Shown in pieces: positions 11,310 to 21,639 of a stretch of 64,000 bases of DNA (position 1 is its first letter; each line of letters begins with the position of its first letter). The position numbers and the translations under genes are program-made. Below the pieces are notes generated by a model, which had not been told where the DNA came from, searched no databases, and worked only from the letters and a program-made list of their open reading frames with translations. Source of the stretch: Undaria pinnatifida (taxonomy: Eukaryota > Sar > Phaeophyceae > Laminariales > Alariaceae); NCBI GenBank assembly GCA_012845835.1, contig JABAKD010000002.1, positions 9,570,620-9,634,619 of the forward strand, in the 5' to 3' direction.

Positions 11310-12535
11310 GGCCACCTGCACTATCTGCATTTTTGGAAGCTTCCATCGCTTCAATTACTTCCATGGAAACGGAAGCTTCCATAGCTTCCATATCTTCCAT
11401 GGAAGCTCCCATGAAAGCGGTGAAAGCTTCCACGGAAGCTTTCATGAGCTTCCCCGCAAAATGCAAGTAGTGCCGGAGACCACCACCTGCACTATCTGCA
11501 TTTTTGGTGGAAGCCCGTGAAAGCTTCCATGGAAGCTTCCATCGCTTCCATGGAAGCTTCCACGGCTTCCACGGAAGCTTCCATCGCTTCCATGGAAGCG
11601 TGGAAGCTTCCAAGGAAGAGATTGAAGCTTCCATGCCGTGGAAGCTTCCATGAAAGGTTCCACAGAAGCTTTCACGGAAGCAATTTCCACGGAAGCTCCC
11701 ATGAAAGCTTCCACGGAAGCAACCTCCTCGGACGCTTCCACGAAAGTTTCCGCGGAAGCAACTTCCACGGAAGCTTCCACGAAAATTTCCACGGGAGCAA
11801 CTTCCACGGAAACAACTTCCACGGAAGCTTCCATGAAAGCTTTCACGGAAGCTTCCACGGAAGCAACCTAAACCCTAACCCTAAGCTTCCATGGAAGTAA
11901 CTTAGGGTTAGGGTTAGTACTTCCATGGGAGCTTCCATTACTTCCGCGAAAGCTTCCATCACTTCCATGGAAGCTTTCGTGGAAGCTTTCGTGAAATCTC
12001 ACGTGGAATTTACTCCCACGGAAGATTTCACATCTTCCATGTGTTACATGGAAGCTTCCACGGAAGCTCACGGAAGCTCCCATGAAAGCTTCCGTGGAAG
12101 TTACTTCCGTGGAAGCTTTCATATCTTCCATATCTTCCATGGAATCTTCCACGGAAGCTTCCATGAAGGCTTCCGTGGACGTTAATAAAAAGCTTCCATA
12201 ACTTCCGCGAAAGCTTCCATTACTTCCATGAAAGCTTCCATGGAAGATTTCGTGGAAGTTACTTCCATGGAAGCTTTCGTGGAAGTTTCTTCCATGGAAG
12301 CTTTCGTGGAAGCTCCCGTGGAAGTTACTTCCGTGAAAGCTTTTATATCTTTCATATCTTCCATGGAATCTTACATTATAACGTTCATGGAAACTTCCAC
12401 CGCTTCAATTGCTTCCATGAAAGCTTCCATGGAAGCTTCCATAGCTTCCATATCTTCCATGGAAGCTTCCATGACAGCGGTGAAAGCTTCCACGGAAGCT
12501 TTCATGAGTTTCCACGCAAAATGCAAGTACAGCCG
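11310..12535. repeat. ggaagcttcc palindromic array, about 1.2 kb
   Basis: Dozens of copies of the self-complementary core ggaagcttcc joined by a(t/c)gg or (t/g)aaa spacers, for example gcttccatggaagcttccat. Because the unit is palindromic both strands read alike, giving MEAS-type open frames on each strand that are not genes. It sits exactly inside R4: the flanking R4 halves (ending 11,305, resuming 12,537) are contiguous in the 5,430-6,175 copy. Confidence 0.9.
11868..11917. repeat. Interstitial telomere-type hexamers in inverted orientation
   Basis: aaccctaaccctaa is followed by a 16-base core containing ttccatggaa and then ttagggttagggttag, forming a head-to-head inverted repeat inside the ggaagcttcc array. 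Confidence 0.8.
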
Positions 12536-12536
12536 G

Positions 12537-12740
12537 AGACCGAAGAAGGAAGAGACTCCAATACGAGATCCTACAGGCTTGTTGTTTAACAACTCGTATC
12601 TCAGGGTATGTGATCATATGACCTTACATAGCCCATTTTCTCACTTCAGCAACAACTCGTATTTTAAATATCTTGCTACTAGTTCCGAGAGGGACACCGC
12701 AGACTGTCCCTCTCAACGTGTACGAGAACGTACTACATGT
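12537..12740 (+). repeat. R4 continuation after the inserted array
   Basis: Matches 5,757-5,955 (atacgagatcctacag, caacaactcgtatctcaggg, gtccctctcaacgtgtacga). It breaks off at tactacatgt where the LINE pseudogene begins. Confidence 0.7.
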
Positions 12741-14805
12741 CTACGGCGAGCCTTGAATGCGTCCACCAAACAGATGAAACGAACGCGGGCAGAAGCTGTA
12801 CAGAGATTCTTCGACGATTACGGTAGCGAAGTCGAAGGACGCATCCGAGAAGGTGGTCAATTTGGCTTCTACAAACACCTCAAGGGGACGGATGTGGAAG
12901 GGAGGAGGACGCTTAACTCGCAGTACAGCAAAGACGAGAAAGGTCGATTGCTGCGGGATAATGCCCTCGTCCGCGAGCGGTGGGTGAGGTGGTTTTTTCA
13001 CGAACTGCTTAACAACAAGTCGCCGACCCTTGACCCGAGCATTATGGACGAGCTTAAGTTGTGGCCCCCGGGCAGGCCACTGGACGATGTCTCGTCTAGG
13101 TACGAAGTAGAGGAGGCAATCCGTGCGTTGGCGAACCGAAAGGCGGTAGGGCCCGATGCTCTCTCGGCCGAGCTTTTGAAGGTTTTGGCCGACGAAGGAG
13201 AGTTGAACACTTTCGGAACGTACCACGATATCATCGTCGCTGTGTGGAGGGGAGGTGGCGCGCCGCAAAAATGGAAAGATGCAACAATTCAGGTGATTCA
13301 CAAGAAGAACGATCGGACTGGGTGTGGCAGGTATTGTGGCATCTCCCTCGTGGCTCACGCCGGCAAAGTACTCCTCAAAGTCATCGCGGGTCGCCTGAGT
13401 GACTATTGCGAACGCGAGAACATTCTGCCGGAGGAACAGTGTGGGTTCAGACCCCAACGCTCGACGGTCGACATGATGTTCGTAGTACGACGACTGCAGG
13501 GACTGGCGCGGAAGAAGGTCACCCCCTTGTACTTGCGCTTTATCGACCTCACCAGAGCGTATGACTCCGTCGACCGAACCCTTCTGTAGGATGCCCTTGG
13601 TCGTTTTGGCGTGCCACCGAGAATGCTCGCCGTCATCCGCCAATTCCACGACGGCATGCAAGCATGCGTGCGGTTGGATGATGGAGAGTGCTCGGATAAA
13701 TTCGACGTGGGGCAATGTCTCAGGCAAGGATGCGTGCTCGCGCCACCGCTTTTCATCACGTTTTTGACGTCGGTACTGCGTGTGGCCGAGAAACGCTTCT
13801 TTGCTGCAGCTATCACGGACAACATGGTGCAGCTCCAACGAAAAGAGAAAGGCGAGAAGAAGGGCGCTTCACGCACAGCCAAGTCGACGGGCAGAGGGGA
13901 AAGGAGGGGCAGAGGTGCAGAGGTTGTGGGGTATGCTGTACGCGGACGATGCGGGCATCGTATCACGATCACCAGAGGAGCTGGAGAGGATGATGACGGT
14001 GATTGTGACTGCGTGCTCGGCGTCCGGGCTTACGGTCTCCGAGGCGGAAACGGAGATTATGTGCCTGCTAACCAAAGGCGGGGGGAAGGTGTCGTTCACA
14101 ATCAATGCAGCCAGCCAGATATACAAACAAACAATCGAGTTTGTGTACTCGCGCGGGGCTATCACCGCAGACAGAGACCTTATTAGCATTGAAATACCGC
14201 GGCGTCTTCAGAGGGCCTGGGCGAGCTTCCAGCGGTACAAGATGGAAATCTATGATCGCCCGGGTGCGCGCTTACGGTTGAAGGTGCGGTTGTCGAGACA
14301 CTGATTTTTGGTTGCGTGACGGGAAGCCCGAACAAGCCTGACTATGACAGGTTGCGACGGGTTCACCACTCCATGCTCCTCCGATGCCTCGGATGGCGGA
14401 AACGGAAGCGCGACGACCACACTCTATCGTACGCCGACGCGCTTGCCGAGACAGCTTCCGAGAGCATAGAGGCGATAGTGCGCAAACGGAGGATATTGTT
14501 TGCGGGATTCATAGCACGTATGGGGGAGGAGCGACTGCAACAGAGGGTGATGTTTGGGGATCTTGTTGGGGGTAAGGGCTACGCAGGGGGGCAAGAGAAG
14601 GACTGGGTAGCTCATCTGAAGGAGGATATGTCGGTCTTTGGAATGAAATTCGAAGGGTGTCGAAAGGCTGCTCAGAAGGCCGGTAGATGGTTTCGACGAG
14701 TAGAGGAGGGAGACGAGTTGTTCATGCGGAATTGGCATGAAACGGCGAGACGCAATACTGCAGAGCGATGCGCAAAGGCTGCGGCAGCGCCATCCACCGT
14801 CGGCA
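12741..14805 (+). pseudogene. Non-LTR (LINE) reverse transcriptase pseudogene, 5'-truncated
   Basis: Reads as a LINE RT: a region before the palm, then [37 protein letters not shown], palm motif A ([12 protein letters not shown], about 13,540-13,575) and motif C ([11 protein letters not shown], about 13,935). The C-terminal thumb/connection follows in another frame (SMLLRCLGWRKRKRD ... KAAQKAGRWFRRVEEG, about 14,370-14,720). Lesions: an in-frame TAG at 13,587-13,589 directly after motif A, a frame change near 13,900 just before YADD, and a further break near 14,304. The N-terminal endonuclease is absent, as is usual for 5'-truncated LINE insertions, and the left border at about 12,740 cuts R4. 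Clade not resolved; it resembles the RTE/CR1-like CGFR-RSTVDM group. Confidence 0.9.
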
Positions 14806-14813
14806 TCTTTAAG

Positions 14814-15145
14814 CTGCCGGGGGGGGGGGGGGAGGGGGGAGGGAGAGAGGGGAGGGGGGGGGGGGGAGGGGGGGAGGGGGGAGGGGGGGAGGGGGGAGGG
14901 GGGGAGGGGGGAGGGGGGGAGGGGGGAGGGGGGGAGGGGGGAGGGGGGGAGGGGGGAGGGGGGAGGGGGGAGGGGGGAGGGGGGGAGGGGGGAGGGGGGA
15001 GGGGGGGAGGGGGGAGGAGGGAGGGGGGGAGGGGGAAGGGGGCAGGGGGCAGGGGGGGGGGAGGGGGGAGGAGGGAAGGGGGGGAGGGGTGGCGAAGGTG
15101 GAAGGGGGGAAGGGGGGGGGGGGGGTGAGGGGAAGGGGGCGCGTC
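14814..15145 (+). repeat. (GGGGGGA)n G-rich tract
   Basis: About 330 bp of ggggggagg-type repeats directly after the LINE coding remnant, perhaps in its 3' region. Strong potential for G-quadruplexes on the plus strand. The Gly/Glu and Pro-rich frames here are not genes. Confidence 0.9.
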
Positions 15146-15224
15146 ATGCCCAAGAGACTGAAGTCTTGGTCTGACCATCATCGTCTTGCAATTTGTGGGC
15201 CTCCCAATGGCCGTCACAAGATAG

Positions 15225-16195
15225 CGTAAGACCGCCCTGACTTCTTCGCCATGTTACGTTCTCTCCCCAGTGCCATTGATGATGCACTTGATACCCTCTA
15301 TGAGCCCAATGCCGTCTTTAGTCAGTTCCTAGGGTCTGCTAGTGTGACATGTTTTTCTCTTTTCCTTCCATGCTTCCTCTTCTTGTCTTTTTTTTCTTGA
15401 TTTCTTTTCTTTTCTTTTTCGTTCCTTTTTCGTTTTTTCGCTTCATTGTCTTTCTTTCCTTTCCTTCATCTTCTTTTCTTTTCATTTTTTCTTTTTTCCA
15501 ATTGACTTGCGTCTGTCGTGCGTATACGTAGTGATAGATACTACGTACAAAATATACGTGGTAGCCTTTCTTGGGTGACAAGCGGTATAGTCGGCTTTTC
15601 CAGGCGCGAGTAGTGAGACGTATACACCAGTATGGACCTGGTACATCGTAGACTGACTCCCGATTTCACTTTTATATGTTTCTGGTGGAGGCATGAATTG
15701 CGTCAGCTGTGATATAGTCTATGCGTGTACCGCGTTTGGTTCGTTTGTGTTTTTCCCTGGGGTATTTCTCAGCTCCAGCGTGACTGGAGCCTTTCCTGTG
15801 ACCACGGACTTGATTCTGCGAGTTATTGTGAGATCAACAACAACATGTACCAGGTATCTAAGAGGGATACCGAAGATTGTCCCTCTCAGCATGTACGAGT
15901 ACATATTACATGTACCAGGTATCTGGATATGATTAACGTGTTAAGTGCTGTGTATCATGTATCCAAGATATTGCTGCTGAGACTTGTTGCTACATACTGC
16001 ATCGATGAACGACAATTATCAGACTGAAAACTTTCCGATGTACTAGCAACTCGCAATGTATACCAGATAACTTCAGTTTAAGTGTTATCAAGTAATGACA
16101 TGATGATTACTGACAATTAGCATCTCTAACATCAAGTGCATCAATGACACTGGGGAGAGAACGCCACAAGGCGAAGAAGTCAGGGCGGCCTTACG
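15225..16195. mobile_element. 0.97 kb element with long terminal inverted repeats
   Basis: Left end 15,225-15,292 (cgtaagaccgccctgacttc ... ctctccccagtgccattgat) and the reverse complement of 16,131-16,195 agree at roughly 90%, with five substitutions and one 3 bp gap. The interior carries R1 (15,290-15,840) followed by the 3' third of R4 (15,842-16,130). No transposase is visible, so this would be a non-autonomous DNA transposon or foldback element. A target-site duplication is not clear (ata on both sides at best). Confidence 0.7.
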
Positions 16196-16204
16196 ATAAA
16201 TCAT

Positions 16205-16300
16205 GGAACTAGTCGGGAACAGATCGGGAAGTCGTTCGGGAACACAGTCGGGAAATCGGTCGGGAACATAATCGGAAAAACGGTCGGGAAAACAGTGACT
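16205..16300. repeat. tcgggaaca-type short tandem repeat
   Basis: About seven degenerate units (gtcgggaacagatcgggaag and similar), 12-16 bp each, immediately right of the inverted-repeat element. Confidence 0.65.
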
Positions 16301-16584
16301 TCGACGATGTTTTTTAAAAATATTGTAACGACGTGAGCTGCGAGTTCGGCGAATTTAGGGCCAATATTCATCGTTGCCAGCTGCGTACTATATCGATCAT
16401 CCGTCTTTAGCAAGTTTAATAAATCGAAAGTTTATACTTGTATAGTATGACATATATTTGTTAAAAATATATACAATAGTTTTTCCATGTATTTTTTCGA
16501 ACGCACACTGGTGAGGGTCCTTCCAACGCACACTGTGTCGGGCCCCGGGGGGGGGGTTCGGGGGGGGGCGCGTCGCCCCCCCCT

Positions 16585-17660
16585 GACACTGCTACTAGCA
16601 TCCAAGCACCGTTCGGCTGCCCTGCCAACCCAGCACATACATCAACACCAACACACACTACACTGCTAGTACCATCCAAGCACCGTGCGGCTGCCATCCA
16701 AGCACAGTTCGGCTGCCCTGCCAACCCATTGCTGGTGGTGCATTTTGGGACACACACCAACACCAACACACACTACACTGCTAGTAGTAGCATCCAAGCA
16801 CCGTTCGGCTGCCCTGCCAACCCAGCGCTGGTGGTGCATGCGCTGGAACGTTTGCGCCTCTTCTGTTCGATCCTGCCACATCACGATGCGGGACAACCAA
16901 CACAACACACAGCAAAAACATTTCACTTCGTTGTGCCCTGGGCTGGGGAAAAAACGTCCCTTCCCAAAAAACCCTCCTCGTCCTTACAAAACCATGAAAT
17001 TCAAACGGCTGCGATTCCAATCAAACGGCACGACGAACTACACCCTCTGGCACGCAAACAACCAGCTGGTGGTGCATTTCGGGACACACACACCAACACC
17101 AACACACACTACACTGCTAGTAGTAGCATCCAAGCACCGTTCGGCTGCCCTGCCAACCCAGCGCTGGTGGTGCATGCGCTTGAACGTTTGCGCCTCTGCT
17201 GTTCGATCCTGCTCGTGCGGGACAACCAACACAACACACAGCAAAAACATTTCACTTCGTTGTGCCCTGGGCTGCGGACAAAAACAACCCTTCCCAAAAA
17301 ACCCTCCTCGTCCTTACAAACCCTTAAAATTCAAACGGCTGCGCTTCAAATCAAACGGCGCTACGAACTACACCCTGGCACGCAAACAACGATCAGCGCA
17401 CACCGCACACCCTCTTTTTCTATCCCTTCTCGGGTACACCGCGCTCTTCGGCGTTACGCTGGAACGTTTGCGCCTCTGCTGTTCGATCCTGCCCTTGCGG
17501 TCTGCCGTGTCTGCGTGCAATCAAACGGCCGCGCTTCAAATCAAACGGCGCTACGAACTACACCCTGGCACGACCACCCTCGCAGCGCACACCGCACACC
17601 CTCTATTTATATCCCTTGTCGGATACACTGCGCTCCTCGGCGTTGCGCTGGAACTTGCGC
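16585..17660. repeat. Segmental tandem duplications, 336 bp main unit
   Basis: The unit starting ctagtagtagcatccaagca recurs at 16,781 and 17,117 (336 bp apart) and includes ccgttcggctgccctgccaa, caacacacagcaaaaacatt and cttcccaaaaaaccctcctc. Shorter partial copies lie at 16,600-16,780 and 17,380-17,660. The long open frames that span it come from the duplications and are not supported as genes. Confidence 0.8.
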
Positions 17661-18009
17661 CTCTGCTGTTCGATCCTGCCCTGTGTGGTCTGCCGTGTCT
17701 GCGTACGGCGGCGACTGCGTCCTTCAGTTCGGCTGCTGCATACTTTCTCTCGCTGGTTCCTGTCGCAGCTCATCTCCGCCGGGTGCTGTGGGTGTCTGCT
17801 ATGAGCCTCTTCGCTCGTTCTAGGCTCCTCCTTCCCTGCGGCTGCGTGTTCTTCGCCCCTCTTCAAACCGTACGGCGTACCACCTCCTCGTGCTGCGGCA
17901 GAATCTTTGCACACACCGTGCAGCGGAACGTTCCTACAGCAGAGCGGTATCTTGACGACTGGGGACACCAACTCTTCCGATACACATTCACAGGGCTCTC
18001 TCTGTGTGG

Positions 18010-18690
18010 TACATACATGGGTAGCGCAGCAGTACTCCTGTGTGTTTGCGTGTGTAGGATACCCGTACGTGTTCGAACCTGCCATACTACCTCACCTTCC
18101 TCCAGCGCTCCTGCGGTACAAATCTCTTCCATCACATGTGAATGCGTACGTCTTCGAACCTGCCTTACTACCTCACCTTCCTCCAGCGCTCCTGCGGTAC
18201 AAATCCCTTCCATCGCATATGAATGCAGGTGTGTACACGGCACTGCTTATACGCTGCGCGCTCAGCATGGTCACAGCAGTGTGTGTATGTACCGCGGTGT
18301 GCACACAGCTCTCGCTGTGTGTAGCACATAGTCTACATGTGTAGCGCAGCAGTACTCCTGTGTGTTCGCGTATGTAGGATGCGCGTCCGTGTTCGAACCT
18401 GCCATACTACCTCACCTTCCTCCAGCGTTCCTGCAGTGGTACTAATCCCTTCCATCACCCGTGTATGCGGGTGTGTACAGCGGTGTGCACACAGCCATCG
18501 CTGTCTGTGTGTAGCACATACATGACATGTGTAGCGCAGCAGTACTCCTGTGTGTTTGCGTGTGTAGGATACGCGTACGTGTTCGAACCTGCCATACTAC
18601 CTCACCCTCCTCCAGCGTTCCTGCGGTACAAATCCCTTCCATCACCTGTGTATGCATCATCTCCCATGTATGTAGTCTAGACTATGCGTC
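18010..18690. repeat. Tandem repeat, about 190 bp unit
   Basis: Units begin gtagcgcagcagtactcctg (18,021; 18,342; 18,530) and contain gttcgaacctgccatactac and ctccagcg-tcctgcggtac; 18,130-18,230 is a partial unit. 17,660-18,010 and 18,690-18,890 hold no supported gene. Confidence 0.8.
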
Positions 18691-18897
18691 TCCAGCTACG
18701 GCTGTGCGTCCTGCTGCAAGTGTTCGTGTCTTTCAGCACGTTACATCCTACACCTGCGTACAACGTAACCCATGCGCACATTGTCATCACACCATGCGGC
18801 CTTCCTCGCCAAATTCTGCTGTTCCCTTTACAGGGGACTAAGTACGAGCATCCTATCGGTGACATTCTCCGCCTCAAAGCGAAAGTTGCCGGCTAAA

Positions 18898-19205
18898 CAT
18901 TCCGCCACTCCCGACGATCGCCAAGTGCCTTCTCGCGCAGTCAAGTGTGACAAAACATTCAGCCACTCCCGACGATCGCCAAGTGCCTTCTCGCGCAATC
19001 CAGTGTGAAAAATCATTCAGCCACTCCCGACGATCGCCAAGTGCCTTCTCGCGCAGTCCAGTGTGACAAAACATTCCGCCACTCCAGACGATCGCCAAGT
19101 GACTTCTCGCGCAGTCAAATGTGATAAAACATTCCGCCACTCCCGCCGATCGTCAAGTGCCTTCTCGCGCAGCGAGCCACCAGTCAAGTGTGACAAAACA
19201 CCTCT
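18898..19205. repeat. 58 bp tandem repeat, five copies
   Basis: Unit: cattccgccactcccgacga, then tcgccaagtgccttctcgcg, then cagtcaagtgtgacaaaa. Starts near 18,898, 18,956, 19,014, 19,072 and 19,130; the last unit carries a short insertion. Copies are directly adjacent with no spacers. Confidence 0.9.
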
Positions 19206-19375
19206 CCACTTAACACCAAAAAGCACTTGACTAAACATGTATTTTTAATTGCTAAAACGAACTTTCGCCGCCAATACATATTATTATAAAAATTAAAATA
19301 CACTCCACAGTCTATATACCCTGCTGTTATTGACAATTGTTTTGATGTTTTAGGCTTCAAAAAGTTTTGGAGGAG

Positions 19376-19531
19376 AAATATTTTGAGCGGTTATTTCTCT
19401 CTTTAACAAGGATCTCCGACGCCAAAAGTGAAAACCATCCACTGTGGGACCAGAAATCATCGTTATTTCTGGGTTCAGAAATAATCAGGGCCAGAAATCA
19501 GCGGATCTGGTGATTTCTGAGCCCAGGAATA
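19376..19531. repeat. 156 bp direct repeat, left copy, hairpin-rich
   Basis: About 90% identical to 20,355-20,510. Contains agaaatcatcgttatttct and agaaatcagcggatctggtg followed by atttct, two adjacent stem-loops. The two copies flank the left LTR-like repeat (19,709-19,971). Confidence 0.75.
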
Positions 19532-20354
19532 ACAGCTCTTCCACCCTCTCAGAACTGGGATTATTTGACTTTTTGATGCTACCTTGTACCTGGTACGAAG
19601 TATCACATGTAACCAGTGCCTACTCTGTACCTGGTATGATACCTGTCTGCTGTACACGTCATCCATCACCCACAGCAAAGTTTTTTCGTCCTGCCGTCGA
19701 CCCTATAATGTAAAGATATTGGCCGGGGACACAGAAAGAGTGCCCCCTGCAGGTCTACCAATTGAGCAGGTCCTCGGAGAGTACTCACTTTCGCAGTCGT
19801 AGCTTTATTCGATTCCACCAAAGCCCCGGATGGCTTCTGAGATCGGAGACTCGTGCCTCCGATCTGTTTCCTGACTATCCCGAATATAAAGCGCCAACCT
19901 TATCATACGAAACCCATCCACATTTATTTCAATACGGATAATTACAAGCCTGTCGAGGCCGTATCTTAACAAGAGAATAACAAACACACATACGACAACA
20001 CACCGCGCTTGTTGTGTGCGATATAGACCTTCGTCCTCACACACAAACGCGACAGCAGAGGCACCACCACCATGAAAATGACCCACCAGCACCACACCAG
20101 CAGAGACAGCAAGCAGAGGCGGTGGTGAGCTACCGTCGCCGGGGACAGTGTACGTGCCAGATTTTCAAAAATAAAGGCAAACGGCAAAACAATACCTACT
20201 AATTCAAAATAAAACCACTACTATCCAAAAATCAGAAGCCATTATGGACGCTCCTATTTCTCATGCAGTTTCTGGAGCCTCATAACTAGAAAAAATATTA
20301 GCCAAAAATAATCGCTCTAAATGATTATATAATAGTAGGTCCAACTATTTTCGA

Positions 20355-20510
20355 AAATATTTTGAGCGATTGTACCTCTCTTTAACAGGGATCTCCGACG
20401 CCAAAAAGGAAAACCGTCCACTATGGGACCAGAAATCATAGTTATTTCTGGGTTCAGAAATAATCGAGGCCAGAAATCAGCGGATCTGGTGATTTCTGAG
20501 CCCAGAAATA
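20355..20510. repeat. 156 bp direct repeat, right copy
   Basis: Partner of 19,376-19,531, with the same blocks (tctttaacagggatctccga, gatttctgagcccagaaata) and the same predicted stem-loops. Confidence 0.75.
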
Positions 20511-20964
20511 TGTAAGTGTAAGCTTGTCGGAACAGTCTGGAGCTTGGCCGAACGGAAAGGAAATATCTAATTGGAAATGAAGGCAGGAAAGGAAGGAGAA
20601 CCGGGTAGTTGGGGGGAGGTGGTGCCAGGGGAAAGAATTATGGGGAAAATAGGAGTGTCTCAGCAGCATCAACACAGTACAGCAGCAGCACAGCAGCAGC
20701 GAGTATCGGACACGACAACCGGTAGAGGTAGAAGAGAGAAGTGAGAGAGGCAAGTGCTCCTTGGGCGGAACGAGAAGGAGGGGAAACACCCGAAAAGGGT
20801 TCGCGAACGGGAGGGCGGGGACGAAATGTACGGGAAAAGGACCGCACATGACCAGGAAGGGGAAGCGAGTGGTAATGGCGCCGAAGAGATGCGGGGGAAA
20901 AGACCGAGGGGGAGGGGTATAGCAGGAGAACGGGAAGGTGAGGAGAGGACGGATGGGGGGGGCA

Positions 20965-21215
20965 GCAGAGAATGCCACTTCTTTCAGAACGGGAAGGTGA
21001 GGAGACGAAGGATGGGGGGGGCAGCAGAGAATGCCACTTCTTTCAGAACGGCAAGATCTGTCCTTACATGGAGAAGGGGGGGGATTGCAAGTTCGAACAC
21101 GGGGGCGAGCAGGGAGGAAACGACGAGTGGGGGGGAGGGAGAAGGGGCGACGAGCGAGCAGCTCCCGGGGGGGAGGGGAGGGGGAAGAAGAAAAACAAGA
21201 AGGACGAATGAGGGC
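20965..21215 (+). pseudogene. CCCH zinc-finger fragment, gag-like
   Basis: A frame starting about 20,972 reads SRECHFFQNGKICPYMEK followed by GGDCKFEHGGEQGG, a C-x8-C-x8-C-x3-H finger close to the CCCH (C-x8-C-x5-C-x3-H) RNA-binding type. It is then a Gly/Arg/Lys-rich tail ending at a stop near 21,209. The preceding 60 bp (ctttcagaacgggaaggtga) is tandemly duplicated, breaking the frame upstream. CCCH fingers occur in gag-like proteins of some algal and oomycete retroelements; the position upstream of an RT supports that reading, but a host fragment cannot be excluded. Confidence 0.45.
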
Positions 21216-21639
21216 ACGGGCCCTGCCGGAGGGCAGGGCCAGCCACGGACAAGCGGGGATCTGTAGACGAGTGCATGCACAGCGAGGTTCCGTGCGGGCG
21301 GGAAAGGCTAGGAATCCAACGTCACAGGGGGGCCGACACCAAGGTCGGTCAAACCGGTCATTTCAGGGAAACAACCAATGGGGTTCGAAGGGGGGGGTGG
21401 TAGGGGAAAAGGAACAGGAAGGATCAGGAACAAAATGGGGGGAATAAGGAAGGGAAAGGAAGAGGCAATAGGTTACGAAGACGATGAAGAAACGCGCGGG
21501 AAAGGGCGCGCGAGCGGAGAGAGGGAAGGGGGGTACGATAAAAGAGCCGTACAGGACCAGGAAGGAGGATCTAGTGGCATTGGAGCGGAAGGGCCGCGGA
21601 AAAAAAAAACAATTACCGAGCGGGAAAGAAAGGGCAGAG

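Noticed and set aside
11517-12364. MEAS-type open frames on both strands
   Set aside because: By-product of the palindromic ggaagcttcc array; both strands read alike.
12741-13838. 365-codon minus-strand frame opposite the LINE
   Set aside because: Shadow of the plus-strand reverse transcriptase, which has recognisable motifs A and C.
14814-15145. Gly/Glu-rich extension of the LINE frame
   Set aside because: Pure G-tract repeat; the LINE similarity stops before it.
16685-18331. Longest open frame (548 codons, plus)
   Set aside because: It spans 336 bp tandem duplications and reads as repeated low-complexity His/Thr/Ser/Cys text. The duplicated segments are read in the same way only because 336 is a multiple of three. 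No domain, and competing open frames overlap it.
18898-19205. CRISPR-like array
   Set aside because: Repeats are 58 bp and directly adjacent without unique spacers; no cas genes; eukaryotic context.
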